Positions 10,132-18,544 of a stretch of DNA of 32,205 nucleotides are shown here, piece by piece. Position 1 is the first letter of the stretch; the number at the start of each line of letters is the position of its first letter. The DNA is taken from NCBI GenBank assembly GCA_913061205.1, contig CAJXVL010000005.1:1-32205 (forward strand), read 5' to 3'. Both the position numbers and the translations under genes were made by a program. Below the pieces are notes generated by a model. That model searched no databases, had not been told where the DNA came from, and worked only from the letters and a program-made list of their open reading frames with translations. The stretch comes from an uncultured Flavobacteriaceae bacterium (GTDB lineage: Bacteria > Bacteroidota > Bacteroidia > Flavobacteriales > Flavobacteriaceae).

Positions 10132-12441
10132 TTAAAAAGACAGTCGAAATAAAAAATTCGGAGTAAATCCTAAGGAGTATTTATCGACGACGACAACAGG
10201 ATCATTTATGCTGTTATTACCTACGTAATCTCGACTTAAAAGGTTGTTTTTGTTATATACATTCCGTATCGAAAAACCAACCTTTCCCCTTATATTTCTT
10301 TTTTCAGAAAAAATAAAATCATAGGTGCTTGAAAAATCCAAGCGGTGGTAATTTGGAAGCACTCCGGTATTAATCCCAACATAATAATACTGAGTACCAG
10401 GCGCTACGTAAGCTTCCGTAAATGGTTTACCAGTTCTCCAATTCCAAGCCAATGCTAATTGAAATTGGTTTATTTTATAAGCTATAGAGCTTGTTAGGGA
10501 ATGTCTAATATTGGTACTTGAAGTAAAAGATTCATTATTATTAATTCCATTAAAATTACTTATTACGTTATTAAAGGAATAACTAATCCACGTTTTAATA
10601 AAACTAAAATCTTTTTTTGCATAAAAATCAACTCCTAAAACACCTTGTTCACCTATATGAAAACTACTGTCATTAGGGTTCAAAAAACCTAAAGAAAGTG
10701 CAGTTTTTCCATTTATATTTTTATAATATGTAGCTAGATCTAAACTCCAACCCATTGATTCATATATAAAACCAGCCGATACTTGCTTACTGCTAATAAT
10801 TGGAAATGTTTCTCCATCCGCCAAACGCCATAGTTTATTTTCTAGAGAAAGATCACTTAAAACAGTTTCGTCTATTTCGCTAATTATTTGATTTTTGATT
10901 TCTCCTGATAGCTGAATTTTTAAATTTTTATAAATGTTTTTATAAATTAAAATTCTTGGCTCCAACCTTACAGCATCTAATTCTTGATAATAACTGGATC
11001 TAAGCCCCATATTAATAACAAATAGTTTCGGATTATTATAGTAATATTGAGCATAAATAGAATGAGTAGTAATGATTGTTTTATCGGCATCTAAAATAAT
11101 TGGTGAGCCAATATTTTCTTTAAATAAATAACTAACATCCTTTAATACATATTGATATCCAAAAGTTAGATTATTATTCTTTTTTGTAGTTAAGATCAAT
11201 TCGGTAGAAACACCAGAATCATAAATCTCATTCTTCTTTTCAAAATTTGAAATCTGACCACCATTCGCGGAAGTCATATAATTGTATGCCAAACTATATC
11301 TAGATAAGAAAACTTTTGTCTGCTGAACTAGTGAAGGATTCCATATTTTATTCCAACCAAAACCATATCCATCATTTTTAATTTCTAAAACATCATTAAA
11401 AGAAGTGTTTAAATCGGGATCTATCACTAAATAATTCAAATCATTATCTATAAAAATAGTACTGGCATAAAAACTATTAGCATCATTTAATTGATAATTC
11501 AATTTTATATTATAATCGATAAAAAAGAAATTATTATTAATATTTTGAACATTCGCTATTTTTGTATCCTGAAATACTTTATCTGCTATTTTAGTGAAGG
11601 TAATTGATTGATATAATTCAGTATAGCTTCGCCTTAACGATGCTTGAATACTCAATTTATCTTTTATAATTGGTGCTTCTATGTAAATATCTGAATTAAT
11701 ACCATTAACACCAACTCCAACTTTAAAATCATCGGTAATCTGATTAATTGAAGAAATGTCAATAACACTTGATGCGCGTTCACCAAACCTAGAATGAGTT
11801 CCTTGATTATGAAAGATCACCTTACGAGTACTATTAGGATTAAATGCTGAAAGCATCCCAAATAAATGGCCTTTGTGATATATATTAATACCATCCCAAA
11901 TAACTCTATTTTGATCCATTGCCCCACCCCTCACAGTAAAACCTGTAGCAGTTTCATTTGGACTAATAACACCTGGTAATAACTGTATGCTTTCTAAAAT
12001 ATCAGCTTCTATAAGTCCAGGAAGAATGCCTAATTTTTCAGGGCTAATCGTAAAGGTTGCATCTTTATTTTTTTCAATTCCTTTTGTCAGGTATCCAGTG
12101 ATAACGACATTGTCCAGTAATTCTATGTTTTTTTCAGTTAGTTTAGATTCATAAACTATTATATAACGCTCATCAATTTTTTGAAAGCTCAAGGTGGTTA
12201 AAGTTGAAATTTCAGCCAATACTTGACTTAGTGTCCTCACTGATTTTTTTAATGTTAACGTCTTATCTTTAAGTATTTGATCTTGATAAGAAAATCTAAC
12301 ATCAAATATTTGCTCAAGGGAAGCTAAAGATTCAGATACGAATACCTCATTATATTCTATGGAGAAACGAGCCTCTTCTTGGGAAAAAACTACTGAAAGG
12401 GGCAAAAAAAGAAGTAAGTAAACTAAATTTTTATTTTTCAA
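10132..12441 (-). CDS. TonB-dependent receptor with N-terminal STN signalling domain
   Basis: This is a 769-residue outer-membrane receptor/transducer. A signal peptide (1-20) is followed by an STN domain (about 24-98), which in FecA-type receptors contacts the periplasmic part of the anti-sigma factor. A plug domain (about 108-230: SIQLLPGVISPNETATGFTV, then RGGAMDQN) and a beta-barrel ending in an aromatic residue (FLFRLSF) complete it. Unlike many Bacteroidota receptors it shows no carboxypeptidase-like regulatory domain between STN and plug. The start is TTG 12441: an in-frame TAA is immediately upstream and no ATG lies within the signal peptide. It follows fecR by 9 nt, in the order sigma-fecR-receptor. 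The ligand cannot be read from sequence; there is no SusD-like or DUF4249 partner beside it. Confidence 0.88.
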   Translation of the reverse strand: MKNKNLVYLLLFLPLSVVFSQEEARFSIEYNEVFVSESLASLEQIFDVRFSYQDQILKDKTLTLKKSVRTLSQVLAEISTLTTLSFQKIDERYIIVYESKLTEKNIELLDNVVITGYLTKGIEKNKDATFTISPEKLGILPGLIEADILESIQLLPGVISPNETATGFTVRGGAMDQNRVIWDGINIYHKGHLFGMLSAFNPNSTRKVIFHNQGTHSRFGERASSVIDISSINQITDDFKVGVGVNGINSDIYIEAPIIKDKLSIQASLRRSYTELYQSITFTKIADKVFQDTKIANVQNINNNFFFIDYNIKLNYQLNDANSFYASTIFIDNDLNYLVIDPDLNTSFNDVLEIKNDGYGFGWNKIWNPSLVQQTKVFLSRYSLAYNYMTSANGGQISNFEKKNEIYDSGVSTELILTTKKNNNLTFGYQYVLKDVSYLFKENIGSPIILDADKTIITTHSIYAQYYYNNPKLFVINMGLRSSYYQELDAVRLEPRILIYKNIYKNLKIQLSGEIKNQIISEIDETVLSDLSLENKLWRLADGETFPIISSKQVSAGFIYESMGWSLDLATYYKNINGKTALSLGFLNPNDSSFHIGEQGVLGVDFYAKKDFSFIKTWISYSFNNVISNFNGINNNESFTSSTNIRHSLTSSIAYKINQFQLALAWNWRTGKPFTEAYVAPGTQYYYVGINTGVLPNYHRLDFSSTYDFIFSEKRNIRGKVGFSIRNVYNKNNLLSRDYVGNNSINDPVVVVDKYSLGFTPNFLFRLSF

Positions 12442-12450
12442 TTACGGTTT

Positions 12451-13368
12451 TTATTCAAGACTTAAGACACCATTTTTCTCTTTGATATACTGTATATCCA
12501 TCGTTTTAAAAACGGATACCAATGCAAGTTTTAAATCTTTATTACTGAAACTTCCAGTAAATATAATTGAATCATCTATTCTATGAGCGTCAATCTGAAT
12601 GTTATATTGTTTCTCTAATTCTAAAATCACATATTTCAATGGAACACTTACAAAACTACTTTCTCCATTTAACCAAGAAGGTAACGAATTTTCCTTATCA
12701 TGTTTTTCAGAATCTTTACCATCAATTTTTCTAATGGCATTGCCCGGACTTAATACATGCTCTTTTTTATTGTTTGTAACGCTAACCTTACCCTCGTAAC
12801 AAACCACTTCAAAAAAAGTATCGGTATCTTTTATATTAAATTGAGTACCTAAAACTGTTACTAAACCATTAGGAGTTTGAACGCTAAAGGTGCTTCCTTT
12901 TTTTACTTTAAAAAAAGCTTCTCCTTTTAGTAATATAGTTCGGTTATTGCGCCAATCTTTTTCGGTGAAATTAATAGCTGACTTAGCGTTTAAGACTACC
13001 TCTGAGCCATCAGGTAAACTAATTGTTTTTTGCTCTGCATAGGAAGTTTCATGTGTTATTTCTTCAAAATTAAAAGCAAAATAGCATCCAAGAACGACCA
13101 GGATAGATGCTGCTATAGAAAGCCCCCATTTAAAGCTTGCTTGTGTGTTTTTAAAGTTTCTCTTTTTGTGTATGCTGTTATATAGTGTATTAAACGAAGG
13201 AGCTACTGGCCGATTTAGTTCATCCAATAATTCCAATCCATTTTTAATTTTTTTATAATCAATAAAGTCTTGTTCAGAAACCAACTCTTTTAAAGTCGCA
13301 TCCGAAATAGTTCCATCTAGCCATTTTGCTAAAAAACTTTCCTCTTCTTTTGTTAAATTTTCTCTCAT
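12451..13368 (-). CDS. FecR family anti-sigma factor
   Basis: This 305-residue inner-membrane regulator holds its cognate ECF sigma factor inactive until signalled by the outer-membrane receptor. A cytoplasmic N-terminal anti-sigma region (about 1-78) precedes one transmembrane helix (about 79-101). The periplasmic FecR domain follows (about 110-215: ISLPDGSEVVLNAKSAINF, LKGEAFFKV, TVLGTQFNI, CYEGKVSV). A C-terminal DUF4974/STN-like domain (about 230-305) includes the usual VPLKYVILELEKQYNIQI segment. It sits between the sigma gene and the STN receptor, the standard order for surface signalling. The candidate ECF promoter in the sigma-fecR gap lies only a few bases before the ATG, suggesting a very short leader. 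Confidence 0.93.
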   Translation of the reverse strand: MRENLTKEEESFLAKWLDGTISDATLKELVSEQDFIDYKKIKNGLELLDELNRPVAPSFNTLYNSIHKKRNFKNTQASFKWGLSIAASILVVLGCYFAFNFEEITHETSYAEQKTISLPDGSEVVLNAKSAINFTEKDWRNNRTILLKGEAFFKVKKGSTFSVQTPNGLVTVLGTQFNIKDTDTFFEVVCYEGKVSVTNNKKEHVLSPGNAIRKIDGKDSEKHDKENSLPSWLNGESSFVSVPLKYVILELEKQYNIQIDAHRIDDSIIFTGSFSNKDLKLALVSVFKTMDIQYIKEKNGVLSLE

Positions 13369-13375
13369 CTATGTT

Positions 13376-13405
13376 ATATGACAACTTTAAAATAAAATAC
13401 CCTAC
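13376..13405 (-). promoter_or_regulatory. Candidate ECF sigma promoter upstream of fecR
   Basis: Read on the minus strand, the block GTAGGGTATTTTATTTTA is followed by AA, GTTGTC and ATAT. The same 30 bases with two changes occur upstream of the divergent lipoprotein at 13989-14018. GTC in the -10 region is typical of ECF promoters. It lies wholly in the gap between the sigma stop codon and the fecR ATG, so it would drive fecR and the receptor separately from the sigma gene. Confidence 0.65.
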
Positions 13406-13419
13406 TTTTTTAAAAAAAA

Positions 13420-13932
13420 TTAAACTTTACCAATTTTCTCTTTCATTTCCAATAAGGCTAAATGCATTCTTTTTTCTACTGCTTTTACTGAAATACCCAG
13501 TATTTCTGCAATTTCTTTGTATTTCTTTTTTTCCATTCTACTCAATAAAAAAACTTCTTTTTGCTTGTCTGGTAGTGCTGCAATTGCTTCTTCAATTTTT
13601 ACTAAAAACTCTTTTTCTACTAATAAATATTCTGGTGTTTCATAATTACTAGATTTTAAGGTTCGTTTTTGATGGTTCATCACTACTTTTTCATGTTTTT
13701 TGTAATTAAAAAACATATTCTTAGCTACTGTAAATAAGAAACTCTTTGCTTTTTCAGGGTTTACATTATTACAATTGTCCCATAATTTTATAAAAGCATC
13801 CTGCAAAATATCTTCTGCAGTATCCATGTCCTGTGTTTTAAAAAATAAAAAACGTCTTAAATCTTTTGCATGGATATTAAATAGTTTTTCAAATACTTTT
13901 TGATTACAAATATTATTTAAGTCCTTAATCAT
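13420..13932 (-). CDS. ECF (sigma-70 family) RNA polymerase sigma factor
   Basis: This 170-residue ECF sigma factor has region 2 (about residues 12-78, with AEDILQDAFIKLWDN) and region 4 (about 115-165, with ALPDKQKEVFLLSRMEKKKY and a helix-turn-helix around YKEIAEILGISVKAVEKRM). It directs RNA polymerase to a small set of promoters. The frame can be extended to TTG 13959, but a perfect -7 element on the minus strand at 13957-13964 overlaps that codon, so ATG 13932 is chosen. The cognate anti-sigma is fecR, 51 nt downstream. Its likely targets are the two copies of the repeated promoter-like motif, one before fecR and one before the lipoprotein at 14060. Confidence 0.93.
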   Translation of the reverse strand: MIKDLNNICNQKVFEKLFNIHAKDLRRFLFFKTQDMDTAEDILQDAFIKLWDNCNNVNPEKAKSFLFTVAKNMFFNYKKHEKVVMNHQKRTLKSSNYETPEYLLVEKEFLVKIEEAIAALPDKQKEVFLLSRMEKKKYKEIAEILGISVKAVEKRMHLALLEMKEKIGKV

Positions 13933-13956
13933 TTTATAATTGACAATATTAGATAA

Positions 13957-13964
13957 CAAAGTTA
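13957..13964 (-). promoter_or_regulatory. -7 element for the sigma factor gene
   Basis: The minus strand reads TAACTTTG, a perfect TAnnTTTG, 24 nt upstream of ATG 13932. No clear -33 TTTG is seen. The sigma gene therefore seems to be read by the housekeeping sigma factor rather than by itself. Confidence 0.45.
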
Positions 13965-13988
13965 GGTAAAAAATAAAAATGTATTTTT

Positions 13989-14018
13989 GTAGGGTATTTT
14001 ATTTTAGAGTTGTCTTAT
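13989..14018 (+). promoter_or_regulatory. Candidate ECF sigma promoter upstream of the Kazal-like lipoprotein
   Basis: The block GTAGGGTATTTTATTTTA is followed by GA, GTTGTC and TTAT. It matches the fecR upstream copy at 28 of 30 positions, in the orientation of the lipoprotein gene. The GTTGTC block ends 45 nt before the ATG at 14060. Agreement this long between two otherwise unlike AT-rich upstream regions points to selection for sigma recognition. Confidence 0.65.
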
Positions 14019-14059
14019 GTACAGAAAAAAGAAATAATTAGCAAAAGATTAAAAAAAAA

Positions 14060-15604
14060 ATGAAAACTATTAAATCATTATTCTTCAGTTTATTTATAAG
14101 TGCCACCCTGTTAACATCTTGCACTAACGACACTGTTAATGATCTTCCAGATATGCATGAGAGTAAAGCTATTCAAACTGCTATTAGCCAGCTCAGCAAT
14201 TTGTACCATGAAGATGGAACAATAAATGAAAGCATGAATCCTTCTGGGCATCTTATTTTCGACTTTTGTTTTGAATTTATTTATCCAATAAACCTAATGT
14301 ATAACAACAGTTCTATTATTACTACTAACGGTAATGAAGAACTGGTTGAGGTATTGATTAACACAAGCGATCAGTTGTTTATAGCAGGCATTGAATTCCC
14401 TTTTAATGTAGCTATTTACAATCCAGAAACCAATGCAGTTGAACTATTAACGATTGAAACTGAAAATGAGTTTACCAATTTATTAGAAAATTGTTTTTTT
14501 GATACTCCCTGTGATTGTGACGACGAATTTAATCCCGTATGCATCGAAATAATCCAAAATAATCAACCTTTAATTATCACATTTCCAAATTCTTGTTATG
14601 CGAATTGTGAAGGATTTACAACTGAAGATTTTGTAGACTGCGGATTGACTAGCTGTGAAGATGATTGCTCCCTAGAGGAAGATCCTGTTTGTGTGGAGGT
14701 GTTAAATCCCAATGGTGTATACGAAATAATTACTTTTTTAAATGCATGTTATGCAGCCTGTGAAGGATTTACAGTAGAGGACTTTCTTGATTGTGACAGT
14801 ACTCCTACTTGTGGTATTTCTGAACTAGAAATAGAAATTGGTGAAACAAATTGCGGTGATTCCTATCAATTAACAGTTAACTTTCAATACGAAAACACTA
14901 GCAGTCAAGAATATTTTGATATTTATTTAAGAAACGAAGTAGTGATTGCTCAGTTTCAATTATCCGAATTACCATTAACCATTGAAGACTTTCCATTAAG
15001 TGGATATGAAAATGATTATATTAAAGTTTGTGTAAATAATAACCAAGATTGTTGTGAAGAAATAGAATGGTCAGCACCAGATTGCAGCCCAAATGACTGC
15101 ACCGAAGAAATAATAGCCTCTTATTTAGTAGAATGCCCTTGGGATATAAATGCTAGTAGCGGAGATTATATTTATATCTTTAATAGTGATCTCTCTTTTA
15201 GTATTACTTTAATTGATAATCCCTACTCAACATCAGGAACTTATAGTCTTAGTACAAATACTTCAGGAGAAATTATTGTTTCAATGCTTGAGGAATTTAA
15301 CGATTTTAATCATGTATGGACCTTTTCTAATTGTGATTTTGCAAACTTGCAAGTCACTAGTTCTGATCCTAACACCAATACAATTGAAATAAATTGCTCT
15401 GATGATTGCTATGAATTTGTGTTTCCAATACAAATGAAATTAGGTGGTACCGAGGCTGTAGAGGTAGCAAGTAATGGACATGTCGATTATAAATTAGGTT
15501 TAGGCTATGAATTTATTTACCCGATAGCATTGATCATTAACGGCGAAATTATTCTAGTATACCAAGGCATTCTTGAAGGTGTTTATGGGGAACGATGTGA
15601 TTAA
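14060..15604 (+). CDS. Cysteine-rich lipoprotein with two Kazal-like repeats
   Basis: This 514-residue predicted lipoprotein has a signal peptide ending in a lipobox, LLTSC (Cys21). I do not recognise a named family for the whole protein. Two Kazal-like repeats occur at about residues 150-195 and 200-245. Both show the pattern C..C.....PVC, about 16-17 residues, then NSCYANCEGF or NACYAACEGF and a terminal DC. Short modules centred on FEFIYPINL (about 71), YEFVFPIQM (about 451) and YEFIYPIAL (about 482) look like copies of one domain. Between about 355 and 445 a lipocalin-like segment has ECPWDI, a beta-rich middle and W-FSNCDF. The gene is divergent from an ECF sigma factor and has a copy of the candidate ECF promoter, so it is probably a regulon member. 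Protease inhibition is possible from the Kazal pattern but unproven. Confidence 0.8.
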   Translation: MKTIKSLFFSLFISATLLTSCTNDTVNDLPDMHESKAIQTAISQLSNLYHEDGTINESMNPSGHLIFDFCFEFIYPINLMYNNSSIITTNGNEELVEVLINTSDQLFIAGIEFPFNVAIYNPETNAVELLTIETENEFTNLLENCFFDTPCDCDDEFNPVCIEIIQNNQPLIITFPNSCYANCEGFTTEDFVDCGLTSCEDDCSLEEDPVCVEVLNPNGVYEIITFLNACYAACEGFTVEDFLDCDSTPTCGISELEIEIGETNCGDSYQLTVNFQYENTSSQEYFDIYLRNEVVIAQFQLSELPLTIEDFPLSGYENDYIKVCVNNNQDCCEEIEWSAPDCSPNDCTEEIIASYLVECPWDINASSGDYIYIFNSDLSFSITLIDNPYSTSGTYSLSTNTSGEIIVSMLEEFNDFNHVWTFSNCDFANLQVTSSDPNTNTIEINCSDDCYEFVFPIQMKLGGTEAVEVASNGHVDYKLGLGYEFIYPIALIINGEIILVYQGILEGVYGERCD

Positions 15605-15632
15605 TTGGAACTTTCTAATGGTACTATTTTAC

Positions 15633-15675
15633 AGACCACCTTTCAAATTATTGATTGGTGGTCTTACTTTTTTAA
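15633..15675 (+). terminator. Intrinsic terminator after the lipoprotein
   Basis: AGACCACC (15633-15640) pairs with GGTGGTCT (15657-15664) across a 16-base loop, followed by a T-rich run. It separates the lipoprotein gene from dgkA. Confidence 0.7.
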
Positions 15676-15702
15676 TCTACTTTTAACCTTTTCTATTTAA
15701 AC

Positions 15703-16068
15703 ATGACAAAAAAAGAACCATTTATAATTAACCGTATAAAAAGTTTAGGCTTTGCTTTTAGAGGCGCTTTGTTGCTTTTAAAAAATGAAGCAAGCGTCCA
15801 AGTTCAAGCAAGTATTGCTGTTTTAGTTATTATCGCAGGTTTTTATTTTAAAATTTCTGCAATAGAGTGGATGGTTCAACTCATAGCGATTGCTTTAGTG
15901 ATGAGTGCAGAAGCTTTAAATAGTGCTATTGAAGAAATTGCTGACTTTATCCATCCTGAATATCATAAAAAAATTGGCTATACAAAAGACATTGCTGCTG
16001 GAGCTGTTTTCTTTGCTGCTATTGCTGCAATAATTATTGCTGGTATCATATATATTCCTAAGTTTTAA
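15703..16068 (+). CDS. dgkA: Diacylglycerol kinase family protein (DgkA type)
   Basis: This 121-residue integral membrane protein has three hydrophobic helices. It carries the prokaryotic DAGK signature EALNSAIEEIADF (about residues 67-79), the N-terminal SLGFAFRGALLLLKNEASVQ segment, and KDIAAGAVFFAAIAA in the last helix. It phosphorylates diacylglycerol or, in some Gram-positive relatives, undecaprenol, recycling lipid from envelope synthesis. Length agrees with the family. It stands directly upstream of ftsK with a 91-bp gap that contains a -7 element, so ftsK need not depend on it. Confidence 0.93.
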   Translation: MTKKEPFIINRIKSLGFAFRGALLLLKNEASVQVQASIAVLVIIAGFYFKISAIEWMVQLIAIALVMSAEALNSAIEEIADFIHPEYHKKIGYTKDIAAGAVFFAAIAAIIIAGIIYIPKF

Positions 16069-16129
16069 ACTAAGAATCAACATTTTTTTAAAACAAAAAT
16101 AATTTTAGCTTTAAAACGTTTGATATTTG

Positions 16130-16137
16130 TATTTTTG
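16130..16137 (+). promoter_or_regulatory. -7 element upstream of ftsK
   Basis: TATTTTTG is a perfect TAnnTTTG, 22 nt before the ATG at 16160. It would start an ftsK-lolA-lptF transcript. No good -33 TTTG is seen at the right distance. Confidence 0.4.
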
Positions 16138-16159
16138 TTAAAATACAAGTCCGTAATTA

Positions 16160-18544
16160 ATGACTCAAAAAAATAAAAAAGCAACTAAAAACTCCTCAAA
16201 ACAAAGGAAAAAAACAAGCTTTAAACTAAGCAAACAACAAACTATTATTTGGGGTGTCTTTCTATTTTTGCTTGGTATTGCTCTTTTTCTATCCATTGTT
16301 TCTTATTTCTTTAATTGGCAAGCAGACCAAAGCCTTATTGGCAATTTAACAAGTCGTGATCTTTCCACTCAAAACTGGTTAAATACATTTGGAGCAAATA
16401 TTGGAGAACTATTTGTATACAATGGCTTTGGAGTTCCCTCCATCATAGTTTCTTTTTTAATAACACTAACTGGTATTTACTATTTTTTCGATTTCAAAAA
16501 ATTTAAAATTGCAAAATATTGGTTTTGGGGTAGTTTAATGATGATTTGGCTTTCTATATTTTTTGGTTTTTTTTCAACTATAAACCCATTATTTAGCGGT
16601 GTAATTGGTTTTGAAATTAACGATGTATTGCAAGATTATCTTGGCTTAATTGGAGCCGTTTTATTATTGACATTTTTATTGATCACCTATCTAGTTATTA
16701 GATTAAAGCTCACTCCAGAACATTTAATACAATTATTAAAAACTACGAAAAAAGACATTAAATCAGATTTTAATACGGAGACTACCGTAAAAAACACCTT
16801 TAAAGAAGAACCATTAAGCCCCAAAGAGAACCTAGAACCCTTATCGAATGAAATAGAGCTTACAAGCCAAGTAGTTGATGAGACCAAGGAGACTGTTTAT
16901 CCTCCTCTAGAGGAAATAACAATAACAAACGAACCCGAAGTTGATCTAGCGATGATTGTAGAAGAAACTAAGGAGGAAACGATTGTAGAAAAAAACCTAA
17001 GTGATAAATTAGTAAGTGATTTTGGCGAATTTGACCCTACATTAGAACTTAGCAAGTATAAATTCCCAAGCATAGAGTTGCTAAAAGATTATGCTAAAAA
17101 TTCTGGAATCACTATCAATCAAGAAGAATTAGAAGAAAATAAAAATAGAATTGTTAGCACATTAAACAACTATAAAATTGGAATTGCCAGTATAAAAGCT
17201 ACGGTAGGTCCAACTGTTACCTTATATGAAATTGTTCCTGAAGCGGGAATCAGAATTTCAAAAATCAAAAACCTGGAAGACGATATCGCGCTTTCTCTTT
17301 CTGCATTAGGCATTAGGATTATTGCTCCAATACCAGGACGAGGCACCATAGGTATTGAAGTTCCGAACAATAATCCCAGTATTGTTTCTATGAAATCGGT
17401 AATTGCTTCTCCGAAATTTCAAAATGCAGAAATGGAACTTCCCATCGCTTTTGGAAAAACAATTAGCAACGAAACCTTTGTAGTTGATTTGGCAAAAATG
17501 CCTCACTTGTTAATGGCAGGTGCTACTGGTCAAGGAAAATCTGTAGGTTTAAATGCTATTTTAACCTCTTTAATTTATAAAAAACATCCAGCAGAAGTTA
17601 AATTTGTGTTGGTAGATCCTAAAAAGGTAGAACTGACTTTATTTAATAAAATAGAACGTCATTTTTTAGCAAAATTACCAGATACGGAAGAAGCCATCAT
17701 CACCGATACGAACAAAGTTGTTCATACATTGAATTCATTGTGTTTAGAAATGGATGCTCGTTATGATTTATTGAAAGATGCAATGGTGCGAAATATCAAG
17801 GAATACAATACCAAATTTAAAACACGAAAATTAAACCCTAACGAGGGACATCGATTTTTACCTTATATCGTTTTAGTAATTGACGAGTTTGCCGATTTAA
17901 TAATGACGGCTGGTAAAGAAGTGGAAACACCAATTGCACGTTTGGCTCAATTGGCTCGAGCGATAGGTATTCATTTAATAGTTGCTACTCAAAGACCTTC
18001 TGTCAATGTAATTACCGGTATCATTAAAGCCAATTTTCCAGCGCGTATCGCATTTAGAGTTACCAGCAAAATAGATTCTAGAACCATATTAGATAACTCT
18101 GGTGCAGATCAATTAATTGGACGTGGAGATATGCTTTATACTCAAGGTAATGATTTGATTAGAATTCAATGTGCATTTGTAGACACGCCTGAAGTAGCTG
18201 ATATTACAGATTATATCGGTTCACAAAAAGCCTATCCAGACGCCTATTTATTACCAGAATATATTGGAGAAGATGGAGCCGGCACAACTATTGATAATAA
18301 TGTAAGTGAACGCGATCAATTATTTAAAGATGCTGCAGAAGTATTGGTAATTGCCCAACAAGGATCTACTTCACTGCTGCAGCGGAAACTTAAATTAGGT
18401 TATAACCGTGCAGGTAGAATTATAGACCAACTAGAAGCTTCTGGTATTGTAGGACAATTTGAAGGAAGTAAAGCCAGACAAGTACTTATACCAACATTAG
18501 AAGCATTAAACCAACATTTAGAAAATGAATACAATGACGATTAA
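16160..18544 (+). CDS. ftsK: DNA translocase FtsK/SpoIIIE
   Basis: This 794-residue septal DNA pump coordinates chromosome segregation with division. Four N-terminal membrane helices lie within about residues 28-185. A charged linker (about 190-290) follows. The motor domain has a Walker A AGATGQGKSVGLNAIL (about 452) and Walker B VLVIDEFADLI (about 573), and the family segment RPSVNVITGIIKANFPARIA. A C-terminal winged-helix gamma domain (about 725-790, LLQRKLKLGYNRAGRIIDQL) reads KOPS-type sequences. All motor motifs are intact and the length is normal for Bacteroidota. The stop codon overlaps the start of lolA by 20 nt, implying coupled translation. Confidence 0.97.
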   Translation: MTQKNKKATKNSSKQRKKTSFKLSKQQTIIWGVFLFLLGIALFLSIVSYFFNWQADQSLIGNLTSRDLSTQNWLNTFGANIGELFVYNGFGVPSIIVSFLITLTGIYYFFDFKKFKIAKYWFWGSLMMIWLSIFFGFFSTINPLFSGVIGFEINDVLQDYLGLIGAVLLLTFLLITYLVIRLKLTPEHLIQLLKTTKKDIKSDFNTETTVKNTFKEEPLSPKENLEPLSNEIELTSQVVDETKETVYPPLEEITITNEPEVDLAMIVEETKEETIVEKNLSDKLVSDFGEFDPTLELSKYKFPSIELLKDYAKNSGITINQEELEENKNRIVSTLNNYKIGIASIKATVGPTVTLYEIVPEAGIRISKIKNLEDDIALSLSALGIRIIAPIPGRGTIGIEVPNNNPSIVSMKSVIASPKFQNAEMELPIAFGKTISNETFVVDLAKMPHLLMAGATGQGKSVGLNAILTSLIYKKHPAEVKFVLVDPKKVELTLFNKIERHFLAKLPDTEEAIITDTNKVVHTLNSLCLEMDARYDLLKDAMVRNIKEYNTKFKTRKLNPNEGHRFLPYIVLVIDEFADLIMTAGKEVETPIARLAQLARAIGIHLIVATQRPSVNVITGIIKANFPARIAFRVTSKIDSRTILDNSGADQLIGRGDMLYTQGNDLIRIQCAFVDTPEVADITDYIGSQKAYPDAYLLPEYIGEDGAGTTIDNNVSERDQLFKDAAEVLVIAQQGSTSLLQRKLKLGYNRAGRIIDQLEASGIVGQFEGSKARQVLIPTLEALNQHLENEYNDD

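Noticed and set aside
13326-13652. 108-codon open frame on the plus strand across the fecR start and sigma gene
   Set aside because: It is antisense to two clear genes. Its residues are mostly Leu/Phe/Lys from AT-rich complementary DNA, with no recognisable family.
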